DNA of 14,040 nt, taken from the NCBI GenBank assembly GCA_030613345.1, contig JAUWMD010000034.1, positions 1 to 14,040 of the forward strand, given 5' to 3'. The position numbers and the translations under genes were made by a program. Position 1 is the first letter of the stretch, and each line of letters begins with the position of its first letter. The DNA comes from Candidatus Krumholzibacteriota bacterium. Its GTDB lineage: Bacteria; Krumholzibacteriota; Krumholzibacteriia; Krumholzibacteriales; Krumholzibacteriaceae. Below the pieces are notes generated by a model that was given only the letters and a program-made list of their open reading frames with translations, had not been told where the DNA came from and did not search any database. Shown here piece by piece: positions 1 through 6,806 of the stretch.

Positions 1-1390
1 TCTGCGTGTTGAGCAGGGTGACGAGCCACGCGCCGCTCTGACTGATGACGGCGCTGCGCTTTCCGAACTCTCCCTCGAGAGGAAACTTGTACTCGGGGAG
101 AAAAAAGGTATTATATCCCCCCGGCCCCGAGATGATACCCATGCAGTTGGGGCCGTTGACGATCGTGCCGCCGCCGGGGAGGTCCCGGCTTTCGGCGATC
201 GCCTTTCTCAGTCTGAGTGATAGCTCGCGGCCCCCCTCGGTCTCGCCGTATCCCCCCGATATGAGGATTATAGACTCGGTCCTCTCGTCGAGGATCAGCT
301 TCTCGAGGAGTGCCACCGATTCCTCGCTCGCAGGGATCGTGAAGACGGTCGTGTCGACCTTTTCCGGCAGATCGTCGGGTGACCGGAAGACCTCGCACCC
401 TTCGATCGAACCGGCCTCAGGATGGAGGAGATAGATCCTCTCACGCGGTATTGTCTCCGACGCGGCGAGGTTCTTCAGTATCACGCGGCCCATGTTGACC
501 TTGGTCGCCGATGCCCCGATGACGAGGATGCTCCCCGGCCGAAGCAGCCTGTCGATCTTCTCCTGCGGAGCCGCCTCGCGGCTGCCCTTGATGCGCGAGA
601 GCTTCATCATCGCATCGAGCGGGACGAGCCCGCCGTCCCCGGTGATCTGTAGTGGATTGACCTCGAGTTCCTCTATCGTCACGGGAGTCCAGTCGGAGAG
701 GGGGGAAAAGCTCGCGGCCAGAGAGGCGAATGTCCGCACCACCTCGACGAATGTTCCGGGAGCGATCATCGGCTGCGAGGATATCCGCGTGTGCCCGGCG
801 ATAATAGGGAAGAACAGCGTATTCATCAGGGCGTTCTCTACGAATTCCCATTCGGCGCACATCGACGAGGCCATTACGCGCAGCCCGCGGTCTTTCTTCA
901 GCCCTTCGTTGTAGACCTCGGTCCCCGTCCCTCCCAGGCCGACGGCGACGACCGGGCCGAACGCCCTGTCCTGCTTCAGAGAGAGGAGCAGCTGTCTCGG
1001 GACCGACTCGTCCACGTCGAGGCGGCGGGCCACGAGCATCCCCGACAGCTCGACCCCGAGCCTCGAGGCGGTCGCCTCGAAATCGGAAAACACCCCGCGC
1101 AGCGTCCCCGGCCTCTTTTCGGTGAATCTGATGCCGCCGTGCTCGGTGCGGTGGGCGACCTGCGGGGAGATGAACTTGCAGACGACCTCGTCGCCCGGCA
1201 GGGAGGCGAGCGCCTCCTTGTCTATTTCGTCGGCCGAGGTCACAAAGACAACCTCGGGCGTCTCGAATCCGAGCAGGTCGAGGACGGTATAGATCTCGTT
1301 CTCACGTGGGATCTCCCTGCTCTCTTCGAGGATGCCGAGCAGGATCTCCTCGATCGCGGCGAGCACCCGCGGTTCGATCGAATTATCCAT
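1..1390 (-). CDS. ADP-forming acyl-CoA synthetase (acetate--CoA ligase, NDP-forming family), 3' end outside window
   Basis: Predicted cytoplasmic enzyme that interconverts an acyl-CoA, ADP and phosphate with the free acid, CoA and ATP. 463 residues are visible and the frame is still open at the left edge. Residues about 30-263 form an ATP-grasp_5 (beta-type) domain: SPQVAHRTEHGG (75-86, with H80 at the conserved beta-subunit His), FGPVVAVGLGGTGTEVY (144-160) and the closing EVNPL (243-247). Residues about 281-420 are a CoA-binding Rossmann domain (VIGAS at 290-294, GPNCMGI at 413-419). The succinyl-CoA-ligase-like domain begins with SQSG at 450-453; its catalytic phospho-His would lie outside the window. 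The order is beta then alpha, the reverse of fused enzymes such as PatZ. The ATG at 1390-1388 has GGAG seven bases upstream and overlaps the stop of the small upstream gene by 8 bases, so coupled translation is likely. The family is confident; the acyl substrate is unknown and a PatZ-like acetyltransferase is unlikely because no GNAT domain is visible. Confidence 0.88.
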   Translation of the reverse strand, partial: MDNSIEPRVLAAIEEILLGILEESREIPRENEIYTVLDLLGFETPEVVFVTSADEIDKEALASLPGDEVVCKFISPQVAHRTEHGGIRFTEKRPGTLRGVFSDFEATASRLGVELSGMLVARRLDVDESVPRQLLLSLKQDRAFGPVVAVGLGGTGTEVYNEGLKKDRGLRVMASSMCAEWEFVENALMNTLFFPIIAGHTRISSQPMIAPGTFVEVVRTFASLAASFSPLSDWTPVTIEELEVNPLQITGDGGLVPLDAMMKLSRIKGSREAAPQEKIDRLLRPGSILVIGASATKVNMGRVILKNLAASETIPRERIYLLHPEAGSIEGCEVFRSPDDLPEKVDTTVFTIPASEESVALLEKLILDERTESIILISGGYGETEGGRELSLRLRKAIAESRDLPGGGTIVNGPNCMGIISGPGGYNTFFLPEYKFPLEGEFGKRSAVISQSGAWLVTLLNTQ

Positions 1391-1559
1391 CTTCCTTCTC
1401 CGTCGTCATGTCGAGGCAGAGCGCGCTTTTCTGTACGAGTCTGCCGTATTTATCGCACCAGAGAGCTATGATCGTGTGGCAGGCGCCGTCGAGTGCGTCC
1501 TTGTCCGGAAAAGATGCGTGCCGGCAGTCGAGGTCGCACCATCTGGGCTGTCGCGTCAT
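1383..1559 (-). CDS. 58-residue Cys-rich hypothetical protein coupled to the acyl-CoA synthetase
   Basis: I do not recognise this family. The protein has 58 residues with five Cys at positions 8, 12, 27, 35 and 48 (pattern C-x3-C-x14-C-x7-C-x12-C) and His at 14 and 28, which could bind zinc or an Fe-S cluster. No signal peptide or membrane segment is seen, so it is probably cytoplasmic. Support for a real gene: a GAAAGG ribosome-binding site (1566-1571, complement) six bases before the ATG, a near-consensus promoter just upstream, and a TAA stop (1385-1383) that overlaps the start of the acyl-CoA synthetase gene by 8 bases. This arrangement suggests an operon and translational coupling. Codon choice (GAC, CTC, GCC) matches its neighbours. 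A role as an accessory or redox/metal partner of the synthetase is inference from position only. It could alternatively be a leader ORF that mainly sets translation of the downstream gene. Confidence 0.68.
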   Translation of the reverse strand: MTRQPRWCDLDCRHASFPDKDALDGACHTIIALWCDKYGRLVQKSALCLDMTTEKEDG

Positions 1560-1567
1560 GTTCGGCC

Positions 1568-1596
1568 TTTCGAATAATTTAAGCGTGGAATATTAT
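1568..1596 (+). promoter_or_regulatory. Possible divergent promoter for the ChaN-like gene
   Basis: On the plus strand TATTAT (1591-1596) has a poor -35 match, TTTCGA (1568-1573), 17 bases upstream. The -10 box overlaps the minus-strand TATAAT, so the two promoters would compete for polymerase if both are real. The leader to the ATG at 1658 would be about 55 bases. The match is weak and the call rests mainly on the divergent layout. Confidence 0.3.
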
Positions 1597-1620
1597 ATGC
1601 GAAGGCAATATTGTTGTCGA
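1592..1620 (-). promoter_or_regulatory. Sigma-70-type promoter for the Cys-rich protein / acyl-CoA synthetase operon
   Basis: On the minus strand TCGACA (1620-1615; 5 of 6 bases match TTGACA) is followed after exactly 17 bases by a perfect TATAAT (1597-1592). Transcription would begin near 1585, giving a leader of roughly 25 bases before the ATG at 1559. It lies in the AT-rich gap between divergent genes, where a promoter is expected. Not tested; whether this lineage uses the standard consensus is assumed. Confidence 0.65.
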
Positions 1621-1657
1621 ACATTATCACCGGCCTGCCGTGCGCGGGAGAGAGACG

Positions 1658-3316
1658 ATGACGGCCAAGCGATCGATAGAAAAAGAGATAAAGGCCCAGA
1701 GGAAGGTCATCAGGAGCCTGAAGAAGGAGATATTCGGTCTCGACAAGAGTTCGAAGTCGTCGTATATCCGCGAGTTCCATTCCGAGATGTCCGGTTACAG
1801 GAAGATCTGCCCGAAGGAGGAGATCCTCGAAAGAGCCGCCTGCAGTGACATAGTCTATTTCGGCGATTACCATCCGCTCGACGCGAGCCAGAAGCTCGCG
1901 CTCGATCTTCTCGGCGAGTTGAAGGCGAGGGGGGCGAAGGTCGTTCTCGCCCTCGAAATGCTTTACGAGTACCAGCAGGAGACGCTCGACAGGTGGATGA
2001 AGGGGGCGATGAACGAGGAGGAGTTCCTCGAGGCGATAAGCTACAGATCCGAGTGGGGATTCAGCTGGGAGAGCTACCGCCGTTTCTTCGAAGCGGCGAA
2101 GGATCCGTTCGTGCCGGTCTTCGGGATCGATTACGAGCCCCGCGACCAGCTCCGCTTCATACGGCGCAGGGACGGGATGATCGCGCGCAAGATAGACTCG
2201 ATAAGGAACTTCTTTCCCGGCCATACGATTCTCGTTGTCATAGGCGAATCCCACATCGCATCGAGCCACCTGCCTGCGGACGTTAGAAAGATCACCGGCG
2301 GGTGCCTGAAAGAGACGACGATCGTCCAGAACGCCGACGAGATCTACTGGAAGCTCCTGCGGAAGGGGCGCCAGGACGCCGAGGCGGTACAGGTCGGCGC
2401 GGGGAGGTACTGCGGCCTGACAGCCTCGCCGATGATAAAGTACCAGTCGTATCGCCGCGTGATCGACCTGTGGACCGAGGGGGCCGAATGCGACATCCAG
2501 ACCCCGTCGATGGGTGAGATGTTCGACAATATCCTCAATTTTATAGTCGGCGGAAGGGGAACCCTCGAGGTGACCGTAGGCGAGGACTGGTGCGAGCCGG
2601 TCGAATCGGTCATTCCCGAGATCCACTGCGGAACGACATACAAGTCGATATCGGCCCACCTCCGTTCTCTCGGGATGACGCAGAAAGGCGTGCTGGCTGC
2701 GGCCGAGAACCTGAGGCACTCGGGCATGAGCTATATCCCTGCCGTCAACACGATGGTGATACAGCGATTTGATATTATCTGCGCCGCGCGTGAGGCGGCG
2801 AGGTTCGTACTCTACGCGATGCGCGATGAGGTCGGCCCGGAGCGCAGGATCAGACGGACGATAGAGGACAGGTTCTACGCCTTCATATTCGAGGAGGCTC
2901 TTTGCACCCTGGGCGCCAGGCTGGTAAATCCCGTGATATCGTGCGGGGGACCGGGAGAGCTTTTCGAAGCGATGGGAGAGAGCGGTTCGGTCGGCGTCCC
3001 GCTGCCCGGCATGACCCTGGCCGAGACGAGGACGGTGGCGGCCATGCTGAGGTACCACATTGATCGCGAGAAGACCGGCGGGAAAATGTCGACCGGGAAG
3101 ATGAAGGGGATACACAGACTCGGTATCAGGAAGAGGCTGTGGATCGTCAAGGCGCTCGGGTGGACACTTGGAGAAGCGCTCTACAGCGGGTTTCACGACG
3201 GGAAGGTCTCCCTCGAGGAGCTCCAGGTCCTTTTCCGCGAGAGGTTCGACAGGGAGGGAGGCGCGACGCCGCTCTACCTCGAATGGGTCCGCAGGTTGCG
3301 CCCCTATCGCGGCTGA
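1658..3316 (+). CDS. ChaN/Tiki-superfamily protein with large unknown C-terminal region
   Basis: 552 residues. Residues about 65-210 match the ChaN-like haem-binding-uptake domain (Cofac_haem_bdg, PF04187): FGDYH (68-72, in place of the usual GExH), ALEM (98-101), the RDGMIARKI segment (171-179) and a second GESH motif (196-199). This fold is shared with Tiki and EreA-type enzymes and carries metal/haem or hydrolytic sites. Unlike ChaN there is no signal peptide or lipobox; the N-terminus (about 1-60) is Lys/Glu-rich and helical, so a cytoplasmic site is likely. Residues about 255-552 match nothing I know and make up more than half of the protein. The ATG at 1658 is chosen because GGGAGAGA (1646-1653) lies four bases upstream; a GTG at 1640 in the same frame would place that site inside the gene. 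The gene is divergent from the acyl-CoA synthetase operon. Molecular function is unknown. Confidence 0.8.
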   Translation: MTAKRSIEKEIKAQRKVIRSLKKEIFGLDKSSKSSYIREFHSEMSGYRKICPKEEILERAACSDIVYFGDYHPLDASQKLALDLLGELKARGAKVVLALEMLYEYQQETLDRWMKGAMNEEEFLEAISYRSEWGFSWESYRRFFEAAKDPFVPVFGIDYEPRDQLRFIRRRDGMIARKIDSIRNFFPGHTILVVIGESHIASSHLPADVRKITGGCLKETTIVQNADEIYWKLLRKGRQDAEAVQVGAGRYCGLTASPMIKYQSYRRVIDLWTEGAECDIQTPSMGEMFDNILNFIVGGRGTLEVTVGEDWCEPVESVIPEIHCGTTYKSISAHLRSLGMTQKGVLAAAENLRHSGMSYIPAVNTMVIQRFDIICAAREAARFVLYAMRDEVGPERRIRRTIEDRFYAFIFEEALCTLGARLVNPVISCGGPGELFEAMGESGSVGVPLPGMTLAETRTVAAMLRYHIDREKTGGKMSTGKMKGIHRLGIRKRLWIVKALGWTLGEALYSGFHDGKVSLEELQVLFRERFDREGGATPLYLEWVRRLRPYRG

Positions 3317-3396
3317 TCTGTCTCCATATCCCTTTTTTTCTTTGAATTTCACCATGGTTACCGGCAGAATCACCGAAAAAGAGAGGAGCGCCCGAT

Positions 3397-3759
3397 ATGA
3401 ACGACGCTAGGGATATCATCGACCGGACCGTGCTGGTCAAACTGGAGAACTGCGAAGGGATCGAGTTCACCGGCATCGAGAGTGAGGGACCGTTCTTCTG
3501 CAAGGTCAAGGCCGTCGACGAAGCGGGGATCTGGGTGGAGAACAGGAAGTTCATGACCGTCGAGTTGAGGGACTCGAGCGGGAAAGCTGTGCCGGAGAAG
3601 AAGAGAAAGCCCGAGAAGCACACGGTCAACATCCTCCTTCCGTGGAGGACGATCCAGACGATTATAATGTTCGAAGATGAGAACGGCGAGAACCTGGAGA
3701 TCGACGAAGAGGCCCTCGGCTCGGACGAGCGGGCGGGAAGGATAGGTTTCGTAAAGTAG
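3397..3759 (+). CDS. Hypothetical 120-residue protein, possibly LSm-like
   Basis: I do not recognise the family. The protein is short, soluble and without a signal peptide. It alternates predicted strands (TVLVKLENCEGIEFTG, FFCKVKAVDEAGIWVENRKF), has a basic patch EKKRKPEK near residues 67-74, and then VNILLPWRTIQTIIMF before an acidic tail. The strand pattern and the PW-x-x-I-x-x-I ending resemble small beta-barrels of the LSm/Hfq type, but this is a visual impression only. The start is supported by GAGAGGAG about eight bases before the ATG. The gene stands 80 bases after the ChaN-like gene and 30 bases before the K+ channel gene, so it may be co-transcribed with one or both. No regulatory or catalytic motif is seen. 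Confidence 0.7.
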   Translation: MNDARDIIDRTVLVKLENCEGIEFTGIESEGPFFCKVKAVDEAGIWVENRKFMTVELRDSSGKAVPEKKRKPEKHTVNILLPWRTIQTIIMFEDENGENLEIDEEALGSDERAGRIGFVK

Positions 3760-3789
3760 GACGCTCCCCGGGCGCCCTGCTGTGATCTC

Positions 3790-5184
3790 ATGTATGATAC
3801 CGACAGAAACAGTTTCGGGAGGAAGGTCAAGAGGAAGATCCAGAGGATGCCTCCCGGGCTCGTTGTGGTGCTGAGCTTCCTTCTGACGGCGACGCTCGGG
3901 GCGATCTTTCTCTCGCTGCCCGCCGCTTCAACGGGCGGCCCGCTGGGCGGTCTCGACGCCTTCTTCACCGCCATGTCGGCAGTCTGCGTGACCGGACTGG
4001 TAGTCATCGATATCGGGACGAAGCTGACCGTCTTCGGCAAGATCGTCGTGATGACGCTGATACAGGTCGGCGGACTCGGCATCATGACGTTTTCCGTCTT
4101 TCTTTTTCTGTTTATCGGAAAGAGCCTGGGGACGAAAGAGAGATGGATCATCAACGAGTCGTTCCTTCCCAGCCCCATTGTCGATATAAAACAGCTGATC
4201 CGGATGATATTTGCATTCACATTCACTGTGGAGGTGGCCGGGGCCGCCATGCTCTTCCTCGTCTGGAGAAGGGAGATGCCGCTGCAGCCGGCGATCTTTA
4301 CGAGCGTTTTTCACGCGATATCTTCATTCTGCAACGCTGGATTCTCGTTCTTCTCGACGAGCTTCATGCAATACCAGGGGAACATACTACTTAACGTAAC
4401 GGTGATGAGCCTGATAATCCTCGGGGGCCTTGGATTCCCCGTCGTCAATGAATTCTACTGGAGGTTCAGGCACCGCAGGGACCGCAGGCGCTACCATTTT
4501 TCCCTACACACGAAGCTGGTCCTGTCGACCACCGCTGTACTGATAATCGGCGGGGCGCTGCTGATATTCTTCATCGAGAGGGGCCCCGAGTGGGAGACTC
4601 TGGCGCTGAAGAACAGGACGCTGGCATCTCTGTTCCAGTCGGTCACGGCAAGAACGGCCGGCTTCAACACGCTCGATATCTCGGCGCTCGAGCCTGCCAC
4701 GCTCTTTATAATAATCATGCTGATGTTCATCGGGGCGAGCCCCGGTTCTACGGGAGGGGGGATAAAGACGACGACCCTCGCCGTGTTCGCCGCCATAATC
4801 AAGAGCCGGATCTCAGGTCGCCAGTCGGTCGGCGTGTTCAGGAGCACGATACCGGAGGGAAAGATTGTAAAGGCGCTGTCGATCCTCGCCATGGCGGTCA
4901 TCACTGTATCGGTCGGGCTGGTCCTGCTCCTCGTTTTTCACATCGATCTGGCGCGTGAATCGGCCAACTATTTTCTGTCTGCGCTCTTTGAGACGGTTTC
5001 GGCATTCGCCACGGTAGGACTCTCGATGGGAGCTACAGGCACGCTGAATCCGGCCGGCAAGGTCGTTGTGATCGTCCTGATGTTCCTTGGAAGGGTGGGC
5101 CTGCTGACGATGGCCTACGTCGTAACCAGCCGGCTGCGGCCGATAACTTACAGGTACGTTGATGGAAGAATCATGATAGGATGA
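3790..5184 (+). CDS. K+ uptake channel subunit, KtrB/TrkH family
   Basis: Inner-membrane pore subunit for K+ (possibly Na+-coupled) uptake. 464 residues with four M1-P-M2 repeats. The four selectivity-filter glycines are visible: CVTGL (G69), FCNAGF (G184), RTAGFN (G291) and ATVGLS (G410). The gating intramembrane loop GASPGSTGGGIKTTT (316-330) follows the third pore. Length and a single Gly per filter fit KtrB better than the longer E. coli TrkH. No strong Shine-Dalgarno site precedes the ATG at 3790; a downstream in-frame ATG at 3847 (M20) has GAGG-rich sequence before it, but the basic segment KVKRKIQR before the first helix is typical of the family, so 3790 is preferred. The next gene, 33 bases downstream, is its regulatory partner, so the two should form one complex and one operon. 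Confidence 0.93.
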   Translation: MYDTDRNSFGRKVKRKIQRMPPGLVVVLSFLLTATLGAIFLSLPAASTGGPLGGLDAFFTAMSAVCVTGLVVIDIGTKLTVFGKIVVMTLIQVGGLGIMTFSVFLFLFIGKSLGTKERWIINESFLPSPIVDIKQLIRMIFAFTFTVEVAGAAMLFLVWRREMPLQPAIFTSVFHAISSFCNAGFSFFSTSFMQYQGNILLNVTVMSLIILGGLGFPVVNEFYWRFRHRRDRRRYHFSLHTKLVLSTTAVLIIGGALLIFFIERGPEWETLALKNRTLASLFQSVTARTAGFNTLDISALEPATLFIIIMLMFIGASPGSTGGGIKTTTLAVFAAIIKSRISGRQSVGVFRSTIPEGKIVKALSILAMAVITVSVGLVLLLVFHIDLARESANYFLSALFETVSAFATVGLSMGATGTLNPAGKVVVIVLMFLGRVGLLTMAYVVTSRLRPITYRYVDGRIMIG

Positions 5185-5217
5185 TGCCGCGTCCCCGCAG
5201 AGGGAAAGGAAAAGAAG

Positions 5218-5883
5218 ATGGCAAAGAAATTTACGGTACTGGGACTCGGGAGTTTCGGGTTCAACGTGGCGAGGGCGCTGTTCGAGGAGGGCCACGACGT
5301 CATCGCCCTCGACAGGAACGACGATCTCGTCCTTAAAATACAGCCGTTCTGCTCGCAGGCCATAATCGGGAACGCGGCCGAGAAGGAGATGCTCGCCACG
5401 CTCGGCCTCGACGAGATGGACGCTGTCGTGGTCAGCATGGGCGACAACGTCAGCCCCTCGACCCTCGTTACGCTCTACGTGAAGGAGCTGGGGGCCAAGA
5501 AGGTCGTCGTGAAGGCCTCAAACGCCGATCATGGCAAGATACTGAGAAAGGTCGGGGCCACGCAGGTCATCTTTCCCGAGATGGACATGGCGGTGAAGGT
5601 GGCGAGGAATCTCTCCACTCCCGCCGTGCTCGACTACTTTCCGATGACCGGCGATTACATCATCGCCGAGGTCGCCCCGGTCCAGGAGTTCGTGGGAAAG
5701 ACGCTTGCGGAGCTGAAGCTGAGGTCACAGTATAATGTGAACGTCATCGGCATCAAGGAGTTCATACCGGAGAACTTTATCCTGGTGCCGGCGGCGGATT
5801 TTACTATCAAGGACAGCGACGTGCTGCTCGTCATCGGCACTCGCGACGATATAAAGAGGATAAAGCAGCTGAAGAAGGAATGA
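5218..5883 (+). CDS. K+ uptake regulatory subunit, KtrA/TrkA family (RCK domain)
   Basis: Cytoplasmic gating ring subunit that binds nucleotide and opens or closes the KtrB/TrkH-type channel encoded just upstream. 221 residues: an RCK_N Rossmann domain at about 4-125 with the glycine motif GLGSFGFNVA (9-18), an acidic residue D32 at the end of strand 2 (dinucleotide or ATP/ADP ribose binding) and GNAAEKEML (51-59); then an RCK_C domain at about 140-221 (the segment ending in DSDVLLVIGTRDDIKRIKQL). One RCK_N/RCK_C unit matches KtrA; TrkA of E. coli has two. The ATG has a purine-rich site, GGGAAAGGAAAAG, upstream. No clear terminator is visible in the 77 bases that follow. Confidence 0.94.
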   Translation: MAKKFTVLGLGSFGFNVARALFEEGHDVIALDRNDDLVLKIQPFCSQAIIGNAAEKEMLATLGLDEMDAVVVSMGDNVSPSTLVTLYVKELGAKKVVVKASNADHGKILRKVGATQVIFPEMDMAVKVARNLSTPAVLDYFPMTGDYIIAEVAPVQEFVGKTLAELKLRSQYNVNVIGIKEFIPENFILVPAADFTIKDSDVLLVIGTRDDIKRIKQLKKE

Positions 5884-5960
5884 TCGTGAGGAGGTCGGGT
5901 ACGAAGAACACTGCATGAATTATCGCATTTCTGACCGCAACGTCTGATACTGGAGGCAAC

Positions 5961-6737
5961 ATGAAAAAGCTCATCGCTCTGATGATCGCGCTCGCGGTCA
6001 CCGCAGCGGCGGTCCCGGCAGAGGCCGGGCTCGGCATCAAGGTCAAGGGCGGATTTACCAGGATCGGCTACGGTGATTTCAACGACTGGGTGGACAAAAG
6101 TAATTTAATGATTACGGCAGGGTACCCCACATACGAAAAACTTCACTGGATCCCCGAGGTCTCGGTCGAATTCACGTTCCCGCTCCTTCCTTCATTTTCG
6201 GGGGCGGTCGGAGTCGGTTATCTGTCCGGTAAAACGGAATACAATGCCAATATTGACGTATTTATATACAGCTACGTACACAGGGTGAAATCGATGCCGG
6301 TCCTCCTGAACATATACTGGGAACCTCCGCTGAAAGTGATCAATCCGTTCGCATATGGAGGAGTCGGATTCTACAGGACTAAACTGGAATTCGATGATTC
6401 ATTGACTCAGGGCGGGCAGACAGAGGGCGGGAGCTACGAACTGGACAAGTGGGGATTTGGGTTCCAGGCTGGCGGCGGCGTCAGGATAGCTCTCGCTCCG
6501 ACGATAAGTTTCGACGTCGGTATCCAGGGTCGCTGGGTGGACATCAGTGGATTCGAGGGTACCGCGACGAATCTGGACGGCGAAATGACAGCAGTCTATC
6601 TGGGAAAAGGTGAGGTCGAAAGAGATGGCATTATAATGCCATATTATGGGCCGGCAGATATGGATTCCGGGCTGGAGGAGGCTTCCGTCGACCTCAGTGG
6701 TTACACGATCTTTATCGGGATGACATTCAGTTTCTGA
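5961..6737 (+). CDS. Secreted outer-membrane beta-barrel protein
   Basis: 258 residues. A signal peptide with Lys-Lys start, a hydrophobic core and an AEA|G cleavage site occupies residues 1-22. The mature part alternates polar and hydrophobic residues and has many Gly and aromatic residues, as in small outer-membrane beta-barrels of the OmpW/OMP_b-brl type (examples: VGVGYLSGKTEY, FAYGGVGFYRTKLEF, GFGFQAGGGVRIAL). The last strand, GYTIFIGMTFSF, ends with Phe, the usual recognition signal for the BAM assembly machine. GGAGG (5952-5956) sits four bases before the ATG. Parts of the gene (about 6090-6420) are richer in A/T than the flanking genes. Ligand or role is unknown; a passive pore or a structural surface protein are both possible. 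The 77-base gap after the KtrA-type gene suggests it may have its own promoter, though I cannot point to a convincing one. Confidence 0.8.
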   Translation: MKKLIALMIALAVTAAAVPAEAGLGIKVKGGFTRIGYGDFNDWVDKSNLMITAGYPTYEKLHWIPEVSVEFTFPLLPSFSGAVGVGYLSGKTEYNANIDVFIYSYVHRVKSMPVLLNIYWEPPLKVINPFAYGGVGFYRTKLEFDDSLTQGGQTEGGSYELDKWGFGFQAGGGVRIALAPTISFDVGIQGRWVDISGFEGTATNLDGEMTAVYLGKGEVERDGIIMPYYGPADMDSGLEEASVDLSGYTIFIGMTFSF

Positions 6738-6754
6738 TTCAAACCATGATCGAA

Positions 6755-6788
6755 GGCCCGGGGAGAGGTGCGTTCCACTCGCCGGGCC
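6755..6788 (+). promoter_or_regulatory. Imperfect 34-nt hairpin between the beta-barrel gene and the POT transporter gene
   Basis: GGCCCGG (6755-6761) pairs with CCGGGCC (6782-6788). Inside it, after a G.G mismatch, GAG pairs with CTC, then after an A.A mismatch GG pairs with CC, around the loop TGCGTT. That gives 12 pairs. No T-run follows on the plus strand, so it is not a textbook intrinsic terminator; it may be an mRNA-end stabiliser, a partial terminator or an attenuator. It lies 18 bases past the beta-barrel stop. Confidence 0.5.
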
Positions 6789-6806
6789 GAGTCAAAGGCG
6801 GGGGAA

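Noticed and set aside
1640..1657. GTG start for the ChaN-like gene (6 extra residues)
   Set aside because: The Shine-Dalgarno-like GGGAGAGA would be inside the gene; it fits the ATG at 1658.
3331..3341. T-run in the gap after the ChaN-like gene, possible terminator
   Set aside because: No stable GC hairpin lies directly before it.
1556..3373. 605-codon open frame on the minus strand
   Set aside because: It lies opposite the ChaN-like gene, which has recognisable motifs. The antisense product is rich in Arg, Pro, Leu and His without any motif; long antisense frames are usual in this codon style.
3354..3410. 18-codon frame overlapping the start of the 120-residue protein gene, possible leader peptide
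   Set aside because: No ribosome-binding site precedes its ATG and the peptide shows no runs of regulatory codons.
5884..5960. Possible terminator or promoter between the KtrA-type and beta-barrel genes
   Set aside because: No hairpin with T-run and no -35/-10 pair with acceptable spacing could be seen.
6768..6806. Upstream GTG start for the POT-type transporter (13 extra residues)
   Set aside because: The purine-rich site is too close to the GTG, the codon lies in a hairpin loop, and the added residues are not part of the family's usual N-terminus.
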